Of a DNA stretch of 64,000 nucleotides, positions 43,045-52,901 are shown one piece after another. The DNA comes from Xenorhabdus szentirmaii DSM 16338 (GTDB lineage: Bacteria; Pseudomonadota; Gammaproteobacteria; Enterobacterales; Enterobacteriaceae), in assembly GCF_002632585.1 (NCBI RefSeq), contig NZ_NIBV01000003.1, forward strand, positions 62,001 through 126,000. Direction: 5' to 3'. The notes beneath the pieces are model-generated. The model saw only the letters and a list, made by a program, of their open reading frames with translations, searched no databases and was not told the origin of the DNA. Each line of letters begins with the position of its first letter. Within the stretch, counting starts at the first letter, position 1. The position numbers were made by a program, and so were the translations under genes.

Positions 43045-44087
43045 TCAAATAGGCGAACTATTTAATACAGAACCCCTCAAGTGATCACTGAATTTAAGCA
43101 GATGTATGTCGCTACCGTAATGATACATTCCTCTTATACTAGGTTCAACACTATCCCATGCAGGGATGATGAACTTTAGATAATTGAGGATATCTTTTCT
43201 ATTACTTATGCCGTGTAAAATGTAATGACTAACATATTCAGGTTCGAAATGAACTTTACGCAGCCAAAAAAGACTAACGCTAAATACAGAATAACCGCAT
43301 AAATTAACATATTCTACACGCTCATCTGTATTGACTATACTTAAGAACTCATATGTCAACGGTGCCATTAATTCAAGTCTGGTCAAGGGATAAGGATGAC
43401 TTCCTTTTGGTTCTTCTTGTTCTTTTTCAAAAGCAGTTCCGTGAAAATGAAATAGTACAATCGGTAACCCTGTCATTAAAAAGCTGATAGCAACTTTCCA
43501 TTCAGACTTACTAAATTGACGAACTAATTCACAAACACATGTTACAGTAGAATAATAATCCGCTGCTAATTCTGTTGCATGATAAATTATAGATTCTTCT
43601 TGTGTGAGCTCATCATTATTTGTATCTTTCACCTCGGATATTATGTTCAATTCGTCTTGTTTGAATCTATATATCCCATGCTCTTGAGATAAATGTCCTA
43701 ACTCATGAAAATACACCCATGTAATTGCAGAAATAAATGTATTCTTGATACACTCATCAAGTGTAAATGACGTGAGTAAATAAGAAAGACTGATATCGTC
43801 ACCAAACAATGATTGAGTGAGATCATTATCAACCGCCGAACCAAGATACGAATAATACTCTTCAACATCACGGTAAATTATTTCCAGTAACTTATAAGAG
43901 ACCGTAATTGAATGAAAAGACGGCTCCCCATACCCGGATATGATACATGCTTCTGCGTTTACAATATTGTCAGTGCTATAACAAACATTTAAATATCCCC
44001 CTTTTTTTGATAGTAAGATTCATTAATATCTGTTGTAATAGCGTCAAAAACTTTAGCTGATAGAGCATAAATATCTATATTTTCCAT
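43045..44087 (-). pseudogene. Zincin-like metallopeptidase with HELGH motif (one frameshift)
   Basis: A protein of about 347 residues when a shift is repaired. The core has VYFHELGHLSQEH (HExxH zinc site) and, about 50 residues later, ATELAADYYS, whose Glu in an ExxAD setting fits the third ligand of M48-like gluzincins. No membrane helices or signal peptide were seen. The natural start is the ATG at 44087 behind a perfect AGGGAGGA ribosome site; a T7/C5 homopolymer junction at 43997-44008 (plus strand) is one base short, so the first 36 codons run out of frame. An internal ATG could still express the HExxH part. It is downstream of Gabija; its role is unknown. Confidence 0.6.
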
Positions 44088-44131
44088 CAATCCTCCCTAC
44101 TTCACTTACCGAAAAAATCCATACGCACTTA

Positions 44132-44602
44132 TTAGTCGAATCCAAGCCGGATACGCATCGGCTGAACGATGCGCCAATCGTCCATCCTGAAATTATCATT
44201 TGGGTTCGGTTCAAAATGATGGGCCAGATAAGCCTCAATCATTTCTTCTGTTAACTGACCCACCGTGGCACAAAAATAGCCTCTGCCCCAAAAATGCTGA
44301 CCCCAGTAGCGCTTTTTCAGATGAGCAAACTCTTCAAACAACTTACTCTCTGTCCTCCCTTTCAGCCTCCTCATGATTTCTGAGGGAGATAATGTCGGCG
44401 GAATATTCACCAGTATGTGAACATGATCTTGGCTCACGACACCACTTAATATTCTGATTTCAAATGATTCACACGTCTGACGGACTAACTCTCACACCCG
44501 AATACCGACTTCACCCATCAGCACCTTGTACCTGTATTTTGTTACCCACACAAAATGATATTCGATATTAAATACCGTGTGGCTGCCATATCTGTAATCC
44601 AT
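44132..44602 (-). pseudogene. tnpA: IS200/IS605-family TnpA transposase with premature stop
   Basis: HUH-type single-strand transposase. The N-terminal HTVFNIEYHFVWVTKYRYKVL, the HUH-motif HVHILVNIPP and the Tyr-bearing helix EEMIEAYLAHHFE are conserved. A TGA at 44492-44494 replaces what is normally Arg in the VRELVRQTC stretch, so translation stops after 36 codons; re-initiation at the ATG or GTG before SQDHVHI would lose the first strand. The left-end side carries hairpins typical of this family, including ACCGACT-AA-AGTCGGT at 44643-44658. The element is likely dead unless complemented in trans. Confidence 0.88.
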
Positions 44603-44631
44603 GCTGCACCTCCCGTGTAACACAGTATCGC

Positions 44632-44658
44632 AGCTAAAGCTGACCGACTAAAGTCGGT
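44632..44658. repeat. IS200-type end hairpins
   Basis: AGCT-AA-AGCT (44632-44641) and ACCGACT-AA-AGTCGGT (44643-44658) are adjacent perfect hairpins just upstream of the TnpA start. Subterminal imperfect palindromes in this place are what TnpA recognises. Confidence 0.6.
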
Positions 44659-44738
44659 GGTTAATGAAATGGTCACCCCTCACTCCACCAACAGTATATT
44701 GACAGAGTGATTATCTTTGATTAGAGGCCATCATCATA

Positions 44739-45723
44739 AACACCGTCACACTCATTAGTCTCGATCTCGGCAAACATACCTTTCATATCCACTGTCAGGA
44801 TAAATCAGGTCAGGCTCTTCTCCGTAAAAAGTTTACCCGAACTAAATTGATGGAGTTTCTCGCTAACTGCTCATCTGCAACCATTGTGATGGAAGCCTGT
44901 GCTGGTGCTCATTTCATGGCAAGACAGATAACTGATTTGGGACATGAGGCCAAACTCATTTCGCCTCAGTTTGTCCGACCTTTCGTTAAAAGTAATAAGA
45001 ATGATTTTGTTGATGCCGAAGCTATCTGCGAAGCCGCGTCACGTCCTTCAATGCGTTTTGTCCGGCCAAGAACCGAAGCTCAACAAGCAATGCGGGCATT
45101 ACATCGGGTCAGGGATAAGATCAAAACAACTAATCAGATACTTGGCTTCTTACTCGAGTTTGGGATTAGCTTGCCGAAGGAAGAAGCTATTATGAAACGC
45201 TTATCGTTAGTGTTAGCAAAGCACAAACTTCCCGATTATCTGGTCCGATTGCTGATGCAACTACATGCCCATTATCACTATATTGTTGAACGAATAGTCG
45301 AGTTAGAATCTGGACTAAAACACACGATCACAACGGATGACACAGCCCAGCGTCTTATGACCATCCCCGGTATTGGTTTAATCACAGCGAGCTTACTTTC
45401 TTCACAGTGGGGAGATGGCCGACAATATGCCAAAAGTCGTGATTTTGCCGCCTCAACGGGATTAGTTCCCAGGCAATATAGCACGGGTGGAAAAAATACC
45501 CTGCTGGGCATCAGTAAACGAGGAAATAAGCACTTGCGGAGACTCTTGGTACAATGTGCACGAGTCTTTATGCAACGATTGGATAATTACTCCGGAAAAC
45601 TGGCTGACAGGGTCAGGCAGCAGCTTGAACAAAAACACTCCAATGTCGTGGCTTATGCACTGCGAATAAATTTGCCGGATAGCTTGGGCAATCACGACAC
45701 AGCACACGGTATTTGACGCCTGA
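44739..45723 (+). pseudogene. IS110-family transposase, decayed copy
   Basis: DEDD-type IS110 transposase of about 325 residues. The N-terminal RuvC-like domain shows LISLDLGKHTFHIH, IVMEACAGAH and KNDFVDAEA; the C-terminal Tnp20 domain shows MTIPGIGLITASLL and LLGISKRGNKHLRRLLVQCA with the catalytic Ser. No ATG precedes the first conserved residues (the frame runs back to a TGA), so the start codon is lost. Two single-base deletions near 45660 and 45676 scramble the last 20 residues, which in the other frame read ANKFAR then IAWAITTQHTVFDA. The copy is therefore inactive. Confidence 0.85.
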
Positions 45724-45985
45724 TTCTGTGTCATGATTAATAAATTTAAACGTTACCCCACTGGTTTTGCAAAGACTGATAATTGATGACATAAACGGCC
45801 AATCGGTCTGGTGAGAAACCTAAAGGTTAAGATGGCTTATTAAAGCCGCGTGGTTTTTTAGGAACATCAGGCGCGGAATTCATCGAGGCGTGGGCAACCT
45901 TGCCTATAGTGACGCCGGATAGATTTTAGCAAGCCCAAAATTCATCAAAATTAGCGTTGCAAAAACGAGGAATGTAATGAACGCA
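45724..45985 (+). other. Candidate bridge-RNA segment of the decayed IS110
   Basis: The 260 bases after the transposase are gene-free but structured, with GC-rich hairpin arms (GGCAACC-TTGCC, AAAGCCGCGTGG...). In IS1111-type members of IS110 the long non-coding end follows the transposase and encodes the bridge RNA that pairs with target and donor. Which IS110 group this copy belongs to cannot be fixed by eye. Confidence 0.35.
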
Positions 45986-46033
45986 TCCCAACCACGTAAC
46001 CCTCGGTACTATGCTGAAATTGAGAGGTAAGGT

Positions 46034-46109
46034 GTGGATCCTCTCAGATTTCCGGCCTTATAGTGCCTAAATGAGAAGCCTGTTGCTCTCTGATAACTGG
46101 AGGATCCAC
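46034..46109. repeat. Perfect inverted repeat before the intact IS110 gene
   Basis: GTGGATCCTC (46034-46043) and GAGGATCCAC (46100-46109) are exact inverted repeats 56 bases apart, ending two bases before the transposase ATG. They may be subterminal repeats of the element or arms of a leader RNA hairpin that hides the start. Confidence 0.6.
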
Positions 46110-46111
46110 TC

Positions 46112-47131
46112 ATGAAATATACGCCTGTTGGCGTCGATATCGCAAAGTATCTGATGCAAATTCATTTCGTTGATGAATATACCGGTGAAATCATTGATAA
46201 ACAGCTACGACGACGGGATTTTTTGACTTTTTTCAGCAACCGGGATCCTTGTCTGATTGGTATGGAAGCGTGTGGTGGTGCCCACTATTGGGCACGGGAG
46301 CTGAAAAAGTTAGGGCATGAAGTTCATTTGCTTCAGGCCAAATTTGTTAAAGCTTTTCGTATAGGTAACAAAAACGATGTCATGGATGCCAGGGCAATCT
46401 GGATGGCCGTTCAGCAACCGGGTAAACCCGTCGCTATCAAAAATGAAGAACAACAAACCCTACTTTCTGTGCACCGGATGCGTACTCAGTTAGTGAAATT
46501 CAGAACCGCGCAAATTAATGCATTGCATGGATTGTTACTGGAATTTGGTGAGACAGTGCATAAGGGGCGGGCATCGTTAGACAAAGCGATACCCGAGGTG
46601 CTTGAGCGGTTAAGGATAACACTCTCCCCCTTCCTGATCAGCCTGATTGAAGAGCAATATTATCGCCTGAGTGAACTTGATAAAGAAATTGACGGTCTGG
46701 AAAAACAATTGACTGAGTGGGCAAATCAGCATGCGGATTGTCAGCGGATCATGAAAATTCCGGGTGTGGGTGTTCTGATTGCTACAGCAGCCATCGCTAC
46801 GATGGGGGATCCCACTGCTTTCCGATCAGGCCGGGAGTTTTCCGCCTATCTGGGCTTGGTTCCCCGGCAAACAGGAACAGGTGGCCGGGTTAAGTTACTG
46901 GGCATCAGTAAACGTGGGGATGCGTATCTCAGGACGCTGTTTATCCATGGCGCCAGAGTCGTCACGTTATGCACGAAAACACCGCCCCAGTGGGTAAGCG
47001 AACTGAAAAAACGACGTCCGGTTAGTGTTGCGATTGTCGGGATGGCGAATAAACTGGCTCGCACGGTCTGGGCACTGATTGCTCATCAACGGGAATATGA
47101 AAAAGATTACGTCAGTGTCAGGCCTTATTGA
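46112..47131 (+). CDS. IS110-family transposase, intact
   Basis: 339-residue DEDD transposase. The catalytic acidic residues are visible: Asp9 in VGVDIAKYL, Glu52 in IGMEACGG, and Asp89/Asp92 in GNKNDVMDARA. The C-terminal Tnp20 domain has MKIPGVGVLIATAAI, YLGLVPRQTGTGG and LLGISKRGDAYLRTLFIHGARV with the Ser nucleophile region. It differs clearly from the decayed copy next to it, so these are two different IS110 elements placed in tandem. The start follows a GGAGG-containing inverted repeat. It is probably active if its non-coding ends are complete. Confidence 0.93.
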   Translation: MKYTPVGVDIAKYLMQIHFVDEYTGEIIDKQLRRRDFLTFFSNRDPCLIGMEACGGAHYWARELKKLGHEVHLLQAKFVKAFRIGNKNDVMDARAIWMAVQQPGKPVAIKNEEQQTLLSVHRMRTQLVKFRTAQINALHGLLLEFGETVHKGRASLDKAIPEVLERLRITLSPFLISLIEEQYYRLSELDKEIDGLEKQLTEWANQHADCQRIMKIPGVGVLIATAAIATMGDPTAFRSGREFSAYLGLVPRQTGTGGRVKLLGISKRGDAYLRTLFIHGARVVTLCTKTPPQWVSELKKRRPVSVAIVGMANKLARTVWALIAHQREYEKDYVSVRPY

Positions 47132-47430
47132 GGTATTTCACAGATAAAAATTTACTTCAACTTAATTAAAAAAGACGAATACAGAAAGATTGCTGAGGCA
47201 AGAGTTATGATGACAACGAAAGGTGAGACCGTGACTTGCTAAACCTGAATGGTCACCAGAGCGTCAAGCTCGTTCGAGGAATAAGGCGCAGGTCAGCGGA
47301 TTACATCGAGGCCCGCAGTATTAGCTGTAACAAGGCCGAATATAGAGCTGCAATCTACCTTCAATGTCACAATAACTTTTGTCTTGCAAACGGGATGCGT
47401 TCATATAGAAGACCATAGATTTAACCTTTA
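47132..47430 (+). other. Non-coding end of the intact IS110
   Basis: About 300 bases without a gene, containing paired segments (GGTGAGACC...TGGTCACC) and ending near a run of AAAAAAGCCCCGC. This may be the right end and bridge-RNA source of the element. The element boundaries could not be fixed because IS110 elements lack long terminal repeats. Confidence 0.35.
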
Positions 47431-47720
47431 ATATGGAAGAATAAAAAAGCCCCGCAGTAACGGTGCCCAACCCACCTCGCTGATAAGTTACTTTGCTTCT
47501 TACGGATTAACCCCCTAAAAAGAGCGTTGTGATGCCGTCATACCTGCATTTATGCCTTGTGAGCCGATGATGTTTAGAAAAATAACAATATAGTTTATTT
47601 GTTCCAAGACACTTATTGTTGTTGTCTTGATTTGTCAAAAGCAGGAATAATGTTACCTGTATCTATAGTTTTTTCATGGCACTAAAGTTTCTAATTTTAT
47701 ATTAAAATATAGGGGGTATC
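47431..47720. other. AT-rich spacer
   Basis: No gene was recognised. It probably holds the promoter of the small gene at 47721, which has a GGGGG-type ribosome site seven bases before its ATG. Confidence 0.4.
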
Positions 47721-47993
47721 ATGAATGTAACGAATAACACTAATTATATTATTTCAGTTAGTGTCAACAGATGGGATACGGAATCCGGGGAAGGTGATGG
47801 TTCATTTGATATTCAACCGGGTGGTAATGAATATTGGTCTCGTTCAGATCTTCGCGGTTATATAGTTTCAATATCATCAGAAGGAGAGACAATTTCGTAT
47901 TTTGCACTTCTTGATAGTTCTATCGTTGTTTATGAGGGTTATGTTGAAGATGACGGCCGGGTAATAAAACCGGCAACCGATCGCTATTCCTAA
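47721..47993 (+). CDS. Small acidic hypothetical protein
   Basis: 90-residue protein without signal peptide. The alternating hydrophobic pattern (NYIISVSVNRWD, GYIVSISSEGETISYFALL, SIVVYEGYVED) predicts an all-beta sandwich, with a Gly/Ser/Glu-rich loop after SGEGDGSFDIQPGG. It starts behind a GGGGG site. No family was recognised. It is next to an IS110 and alone in orientation; such small beta proteins in this group are sometimes toxin components, but nothing here demonstrates that. Confidence 0.55.
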   Translation: MNVTNNTNYIISVSVNRWDTESGEGDGSFDIQPGGNEYWSRSDLRGYIVSISSEGETISYFALLDSSIVVYEGYVEDDGRVIKPATDRYS

Positions 47994-48593
47994 TAAACAT
48001 AACCAGAATACTTTCTTATTCATCTACTTCCCAAGCATAAATTCCTACCTAATCCTACTGGACACATTTATCTAATTAACCCTACCGCCATATTTGGCGG
48101 TAGCTGTTCACGTAAGTTGTCGGGCAAAAGTGAGGTTTTTTATAATTGAATGCTTAATGTTGAGATATGTTTTTTGGCATAGTTACTGTGGAAACCATAA
48201 ATAAGATCTAGATCTAAAGACTTGTTTAAAACCCCAAAACACCCAAAAATAAAACTTTCAGCCAGCAGCATTCGCCTCCTGATTTCACGCTCTCTGAGTT
48301 TGAATTTACAGCCTATGGCACGTTTCGGTATCCCGCCAACGCATGGTACTCGATAAAATCGCACACTTGAGCCATAGCCACGTTAAAAGCCGTAATTAAG
48401 CGGTAAATGAAGAACTTGCTTTACCTGTTCCGTTATTGCATACAGATTGGGTTTTCTTGCAAAAACGACAAGTAAATTTATTTTTGCCTGAGGATCAGAG
48501 AATAAGGAAATAAAAGGTGAGATTTCTCACCTTTATAAAAGTAGTTTCAATACTTCAAGAGATAAATAATTATATTTAAATCTCAGTGCATTT
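47994..48593. other. Gene-poor stretch
   Basis: A stem ACCGCCA-TATT-TGGCGGT near 48084-48102 may be the terminator of the small gene upstream. A 74-codon minus-strand frame (48140-48364) lacks a ribosome site, and a parallel frame there (LITAFNVAMAQVCDFIEY) is interrupted, suggesting an unidentified gene relic. Confidence 0.4.
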
Positions 48594-49103
48594 CTACTTC
48601 GCAAAAACTATATTGATACTGTCAGGTACATTGACGCCGACACTTCCTGTCTTTGTCATATGGCAATTATTCAAATCTGGGCAATAGTTAAGGCAATTCT
48701 CCAGCCTACATGTTGCATAGCTAATTAGATTTTCACAAGTACTTGTAATTGCCGCATGCCAGTGATCAAACCAGTAGTAAGTAACACTAAATTGCACTAA
48801 ACAAGCTTTAGGATCTAAACTGGCAGGGTTATGTGTATGGCTCACTGCCCAGATTATCTTTTTTTGTATTCCAAGACATATGCCAACACCAGAGTTCATA
48901 TCTTCAACGGTCATCTTATATTTATTGTTAACACTGAAATTTAATGGACCCGCACTATCCATACATTTATCATTTATTTTAGATAAGTAAGTAGGGCCGG
49001 AATTAGCTGCATTTGAAAATGCTATATCATATTTCTGCCAAGCTAAAGCCGGTTGTGCGATTAAAAACAACGCAGTCAGGATAACACCAAATAAAGCTTT
49101 CAT
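48594..49103 (-). CDS. Secreted cysteine-rich hypothetical protein
   Basis: 169 residues with a clear Sec signal peptide (MKALFGVILTALFLIAQPALA, cleavage after ALA near residue 21). The mature part holds eight cysteines, enough for four disulfides, with a dense group near the C-terminus (TCRLENCLNYC and DLNNC), and many aromatic residues (YYWFDHWH). A perfect AGGAGG lies seven bases before the ATG. No family was recognised. A disulfide-stabilised extracellular or periplasmic protein is expected; a toxin or inhibitor is possible but unproven. Confidence 0.7.
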   Translation of the reverse strand: MKALFGVILTALFLIAQPALAWQKYDIAFSNAANSGPTYLSKINDKCMDSAGPLNFSVNNKYKMTVEDMNSGVGICLGIQKKIIWAVSHTHNPASLDPKACLVQFSVTYYWFDHWHAAITSTCENLISYATCRLENCLNYCPDLNNCHMTKTGSVGVNVPDSINIVFAK

Positions 49104-49719
49104 ACCGCCTCCTTTTGATAAAATTACGCAAGATAATTATTATCACTTCATTATCAACAGAGCACTAACATGATAATTTCTTTATCATATAGGTTATTTA
49201 CCCATCAACTTTAGTGTAAATAAATCCATTTAATGACGATAGCTTAAAAGCCAGCAATCGATTAAGGTGATTTAATATAAGGCATAAAGACATTCCCGAA
49301 ATAAAGATAATCACTGAAGGAAAAAAAATCTATCCTTTTATATGCAGAATTATTTTTCTCTACAATATAGCAACCTTCCCCTCAAATTAAGGATTCCAGA
49401 AGAATGAATGAATTAAAAGGAGAACAATATTCATTTAACGCAATTCTTTGAAGTTTTAAAGAATATAAAAAAATCAATCAGTTAAACCTTAAAAGATCCC
49501 AATTTCAGTATGCTGAACTTTATCAACCTTATGATAAATTCTATTAATTCCCCTTCGGTCATTTTATGCCATTCTGCCAACAAGGTATGTCCCCTATCAA
49601 ATATTAGTCAATTCGCATTTTCCAGTATTGATAAATCCGTTCATTGAAGTTCATCGGCGGAGCAGTAACTCACCGCCTTCATGTTATTTAGCAATATGTA
49701 TTGTTGATTAAATGAGGGA
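49104..49719. other. AT-rich spacer before the tail-fibre gene
   Basis: No gene can be supported in these 616 bases. A short plus-strand frame after AGGAG (starting near 49404, MNELKGEQYSFNAIL) stops after 15 codons, and a minus-strand fragment near 49485-49580 reads EWHKMTEGELIEFII without a start, perhaps a relic. Confidence 0.4.
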
Positions 49720-50748
49720 ATGAATATAAAAACTCAAGGCAGTAATAGCCCCGTCATGGTTCCAACCATGGATGATGTCAGAAAAGCCATCAAAGAAACC
49801 ATTGAAGAACATGCTCAAAGTCGTAACCACCCAAACGCAACATTGCAAGGCAAGGGATTTGTTATTCTGAGCAATGATGTCGGCAATGATAGCGAAGTCA
49901 TGGCAGCAACATCTAAGGCAGTGAAAACGGCATATAATTTAGCAAATACCGCTAATCAAAATGCAAATACCCGATTAGAAAAAAATAAAAATGGTGAAGA
50001 TATTCCTGATAAAGCAGCATTTGTTAGCCATTTGGGATTAGGTCATGCAATAAAGACAGGTGACTACGGCATTGGTTCGTATAATGGAGCAGCGATACCT
50101 AATGGCGATTATAATAATGCAATTGTTAGCGGTATTTACGCAGGTCCGGGGGTAAATGCAAAAAATAGTGCGGACAATAATACCCGATATGGCCCCTGTC
50201 TCGTTCTTGGCAGAAATTACGATGGTATTTACCAACAAGCTCATTATAAGAATGAATTCTATTGCAGATACCGGGAATCCGGTGTTTGGACCGATTGGTG
50301 GAAAGTTCTGACCACAGCGACAACCACCATGGACGCCAGAGGTAACATCAAGCAAACCTCTCCCCTCATTCAAATTTACTCCTCTGGTGCCTTTACGACG
50401 AATGAAGAATCTAAGGGTGCAACTGTTGAACGTGTTTCTGAGGGAACTTATTTAATCAAGGGTATCTTAGGATTTAATACTGATGAAGCAGTAAACAACA
50501 TTGAAATACCGCAATGTCATAACAACCTGCCGTTAGTTTGGATTGATTATGAAAAGCTACATGATGGCTCTCTCAAGGTAATGATTTACCACCGTGAACA
50601 CTTGTATGCCCCCATTTTCGCCAGAAATGTCAAGGAAGGTTACTCTGATGGTGATTTGATTGATATTCCTGATGGCAGGTTTATTTCGGTGCGGGTACAA
50701 ATGCCTGCTCCCCTAGACGAAGAGCCACAAGCTTATTTCTGCCGCTGA
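49720..50748 (+). CDS. Phage tail-fibre protein (orphan)
   Basis: 342 residues. The N-terminal third contains NHPNATLQGKGFVILSNDVG and NDSEVMAATSKAVKTAYNLAN, the repeat found in side tail fibres of lambda- and P2-like phages (Phage_fiber_2). The middle has pyocin-knob-like sequence (YGIGSYNGAAIP ... YCRYRESGVWTDWWKVLTTATT). The C-terminal 110 residues form a separate beta domain of unknown type, probably the receptor-binding tip. There are no other tail genes or a chaperone nearby. It may be a fibre cassette left by a prophage or an exchange partner for a tailocin such as xenorhabdicin; the gene itself is intact. Confidence 0.82.
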   Translation: MNIKTQGSNSPVMVPTMDDVRKAIKETIEEHAQSRNHPNATLQGKGFVILSNDVGNDSEVMAATSKAVKTAYNLANTANQNANTRLEKNKNGEDIPDKAAFVSHLGLGHAIKTGDYGIGSYNGAAIPNGDYNNAIVSGIYAGPGVNAKNSADNNTRYGPCLVLGRNYDGIYQQAHYKNEFYCRYRESGVWTDWWKVLTTATTTMDARGNIKQTSPLIQIYSSGAFTTNEESKGATVERVSEGTYLIKGILGFNTDEAVNNIEIPQCHNNLPLVWIDYEKLHDGSLKVMIYHREHLYAPIFARNVKEGYSDGDLIDIPDGRFISVRVQMPAPLDEEPQAYFCR

Positions 50749-50860
50749 TACCACAGCTAATCCTTGGGCGTCTGGATACGGACGTCCGGACAACCTTATA
50801 TCTTGAACATAAATTAAATGCGATTCGGGTTATACCCATTTAAAAAATGTTGTTATCGAT

Positions 50861-51897
50861 ATGCTGAAAAGAAGTACTCCAGAGGAAGTATTAAAACCGG
50901 TTCTGACCTTTATCATTAAGTTAGCTCAGCACACGAAATTAAACCGTCGGATCAAACAATAGACCACCGTGGTTCGCGGGGTTAATGACCTATTTAGTGA
51001 AGTAAGCCAACCCTATTACGCATCACTCATCGGTATTTGCCGAAGCATTGGGCAAGAGCTCAGTCATATCAATATGCAAATATTCGATCAGCCTTATGAA
51101 AGACGTTATTCAAGTGATATTGATGCATTGCTCAGCGTCTTATTGAACAATGAAATCAATGACGTCGTGTTATTGCGCGATAAGCGTTTTTGGGTGGTTG
51201 ACTATCAATCAGTAACGGGCTTGATTATATGGCGACGCGTATCGCTTATCAGTTAAATTTACGCAGGCCTGCGATAAATATTCAAACCGCCTGTTCTTCT
51301 TCACTGGTCGCGATCCACGAAGCATATAGCAAGCTTCTATCCTAACCAAGCATCATCGGGCAGGCTGAAGTTATCGCTCATGCGTTGCAAGTGGCAGAAC
51401 TCCCCCCTTTTGATATCTCCTATATTGAAACACACGGCACCGGAACACAACTGGGCGATCCTGTTGAAATCTCAACTTTATCCCGGGTATTCACGCCAGA
51501 AAACACCAAACAAAAAATTAAGATAGGATCACTCAAAAGCAACCTTGGTCACTTAAATACAGCGTCAGGTGTCGCTGGCTTAATAAAAGTGAGTTTAGCG
51601 TTGAAAAACAATCTACTGCCTCAGACGCTCCATTGTGAACAGCCGAGCAAGAAGATTGAGTGGGATAAAAATTGTTTTGCCGTGAACAATGAAAATGGCC
51701 AATGGCAAACTGAAGGGCAAGCACATTTCGCGGGGGTAAGTTCTTTTGGCATTGGAGGGACCAATGCACATATGATCCTTGGAGAAGCACCTGAAGCCTG
51801 TGTCTCTCCACAGATAAATCTGCCTGCGGTATGGCCGATGAGCGCAAAGTCAAAATCTGCCTTAAGGGCATTACGTTGTGATCTTCTCGAGACATAG
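50861..51897 (+). pseudogene. Modular polyketide synthase remnants (pre-KR region and KS domain)
   Basis: Three joined scraps of a modular PKS. First, PEEVLKPVLTFI ... VVRGVNDLFSEVSQPYYASLIGICRSIGQEL resembles the structural half of a ketoreductase, with an in-frame TAG at 50960. Second, near 51225-51345 in another frame, YMATRIAYQLNLRRPAINIQ then TACSSSLVAIHEAYSK is the KS active-site cysteine region. Third, from about 51360, QAEVIAHALQVAEL, ETHGTGTQLGDP (KS His), SLKSNLGHLNTASGVAGL (second His) and SSFGIGGTNAHMIL complete the KS end. Large pieces between them are missing. No acyl carrier or release domain is nearby, so this is debris of a lost cluster. Confidence 0.82.
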
Positions 51898-51905
51898 ATA
51901 CCTAG

Positions 51906-52783
51906 CATCCTGATATCCGTTTTTTTATTATCGAAGATAACCAAGGGGCACTTCTGGGTGGATTTTATCTGGATCTGTATGCCAGAGAAAACAAGCACAG
52001 CGGGGCATGGATTGCAGAGTGTCGGGTGAGACGCCGACGCATCAATGGTTCGATACAATATCCTGTCGCATTTTTAAATTGTAATCTTGGCAGGCCAGTG
52101 GGTGGCAAACCTGCGTTGTTTACCCACCAAGAAATAGTTTCACTATTTCATGAAGTGGGTCATGGGCTTCACCATTTATTAACCAAAACTGAGATTTTGG
52201 CCGTATCAGGCATCAATGGTGTGCCTTGGGATGCCATCGAGTTTCCCAGTCAATTTCTGGAAAACTGGTGCTGGCAAAAAGAAGGGATGGTGCTTTTTCG
52301 GCCCATTACCAAACACAAGAACCGCTGCCTGATGAGCTATTGAGTAAATTAATTGAAGCAAGAAATTTTAATTCGGCAATGCGCATGATTAACCAATTAG
52401 AATTCTCTTTGTTTGATTTTCGTCTGCATGAGCACTATCAATCAACTCCGCCAACGAATGTACAACAGGTACTGGATCGTGTTCGTTCAGAGTTGGACGT
52501 TGATATACCACCTGAGGCAAACCGCTTTCAAAATAGCTTTGAACACATTTTTGGTAGCGGATATGCTGCCGGGTATTACAGCTATAAATGGGCCGGCGTC
52601 ATGTCTTCCGATGCATTTAGCTTATTTGAAGAAAAAGGAATATTAAATTCGGAAGTGGGCGCTCAGTTTTTACACCATATTTTAGAGCCTGGCGGAAGCC
52701 AAGAACCAATGGCGCTATTTACCATGCTTCGATCCCGTAAACCCAAAATTGATGCATTTCTCAGGCATAACGGGATCTTATAA
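51906..52783 (+). pseudogene. Oligopeptidase A-like (M3 peptidase) C-terminal remnant
   Basis: Only the last 290 or so residues of a 680-residue PrlC-type peptidase are present. FYLDLYARENKHSGAW, PVAFLNCNLGRPVGGKPALF, the zinc motif LFHEVGHGLHHLLT and AVSGINGVPWDAIEFPSQFL align with PrlC; the gene continues in a second frame from QTQEPLPDELLSK to FLRHNGIL after a one-base loss in the T run at 52294-52298. There is no start codon or N-terminal domain. The sequence differs enough from PrlC to be a paralogue. It directly abuts the PKS remnant, suggesting both came from one deleted cluster or a recombination junction. Confidence 0.82.
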
Positions 52784-52901
52784 CATCGCTGATTGTTACA
52801 CTGGCTTTACGATTGAAATTGAGTCAGTACTTTCCTTTCAATAAGCACTGACTCATTGATTAAGTTTTTGTTCAAAATCACTGCATGGATTTGCTGAATA
52901 G

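Noticed and set aside
47236..47418. Open frame in the IS110 3' flank
   Set aside because: It lies in the structured non-coding end and has no family features.
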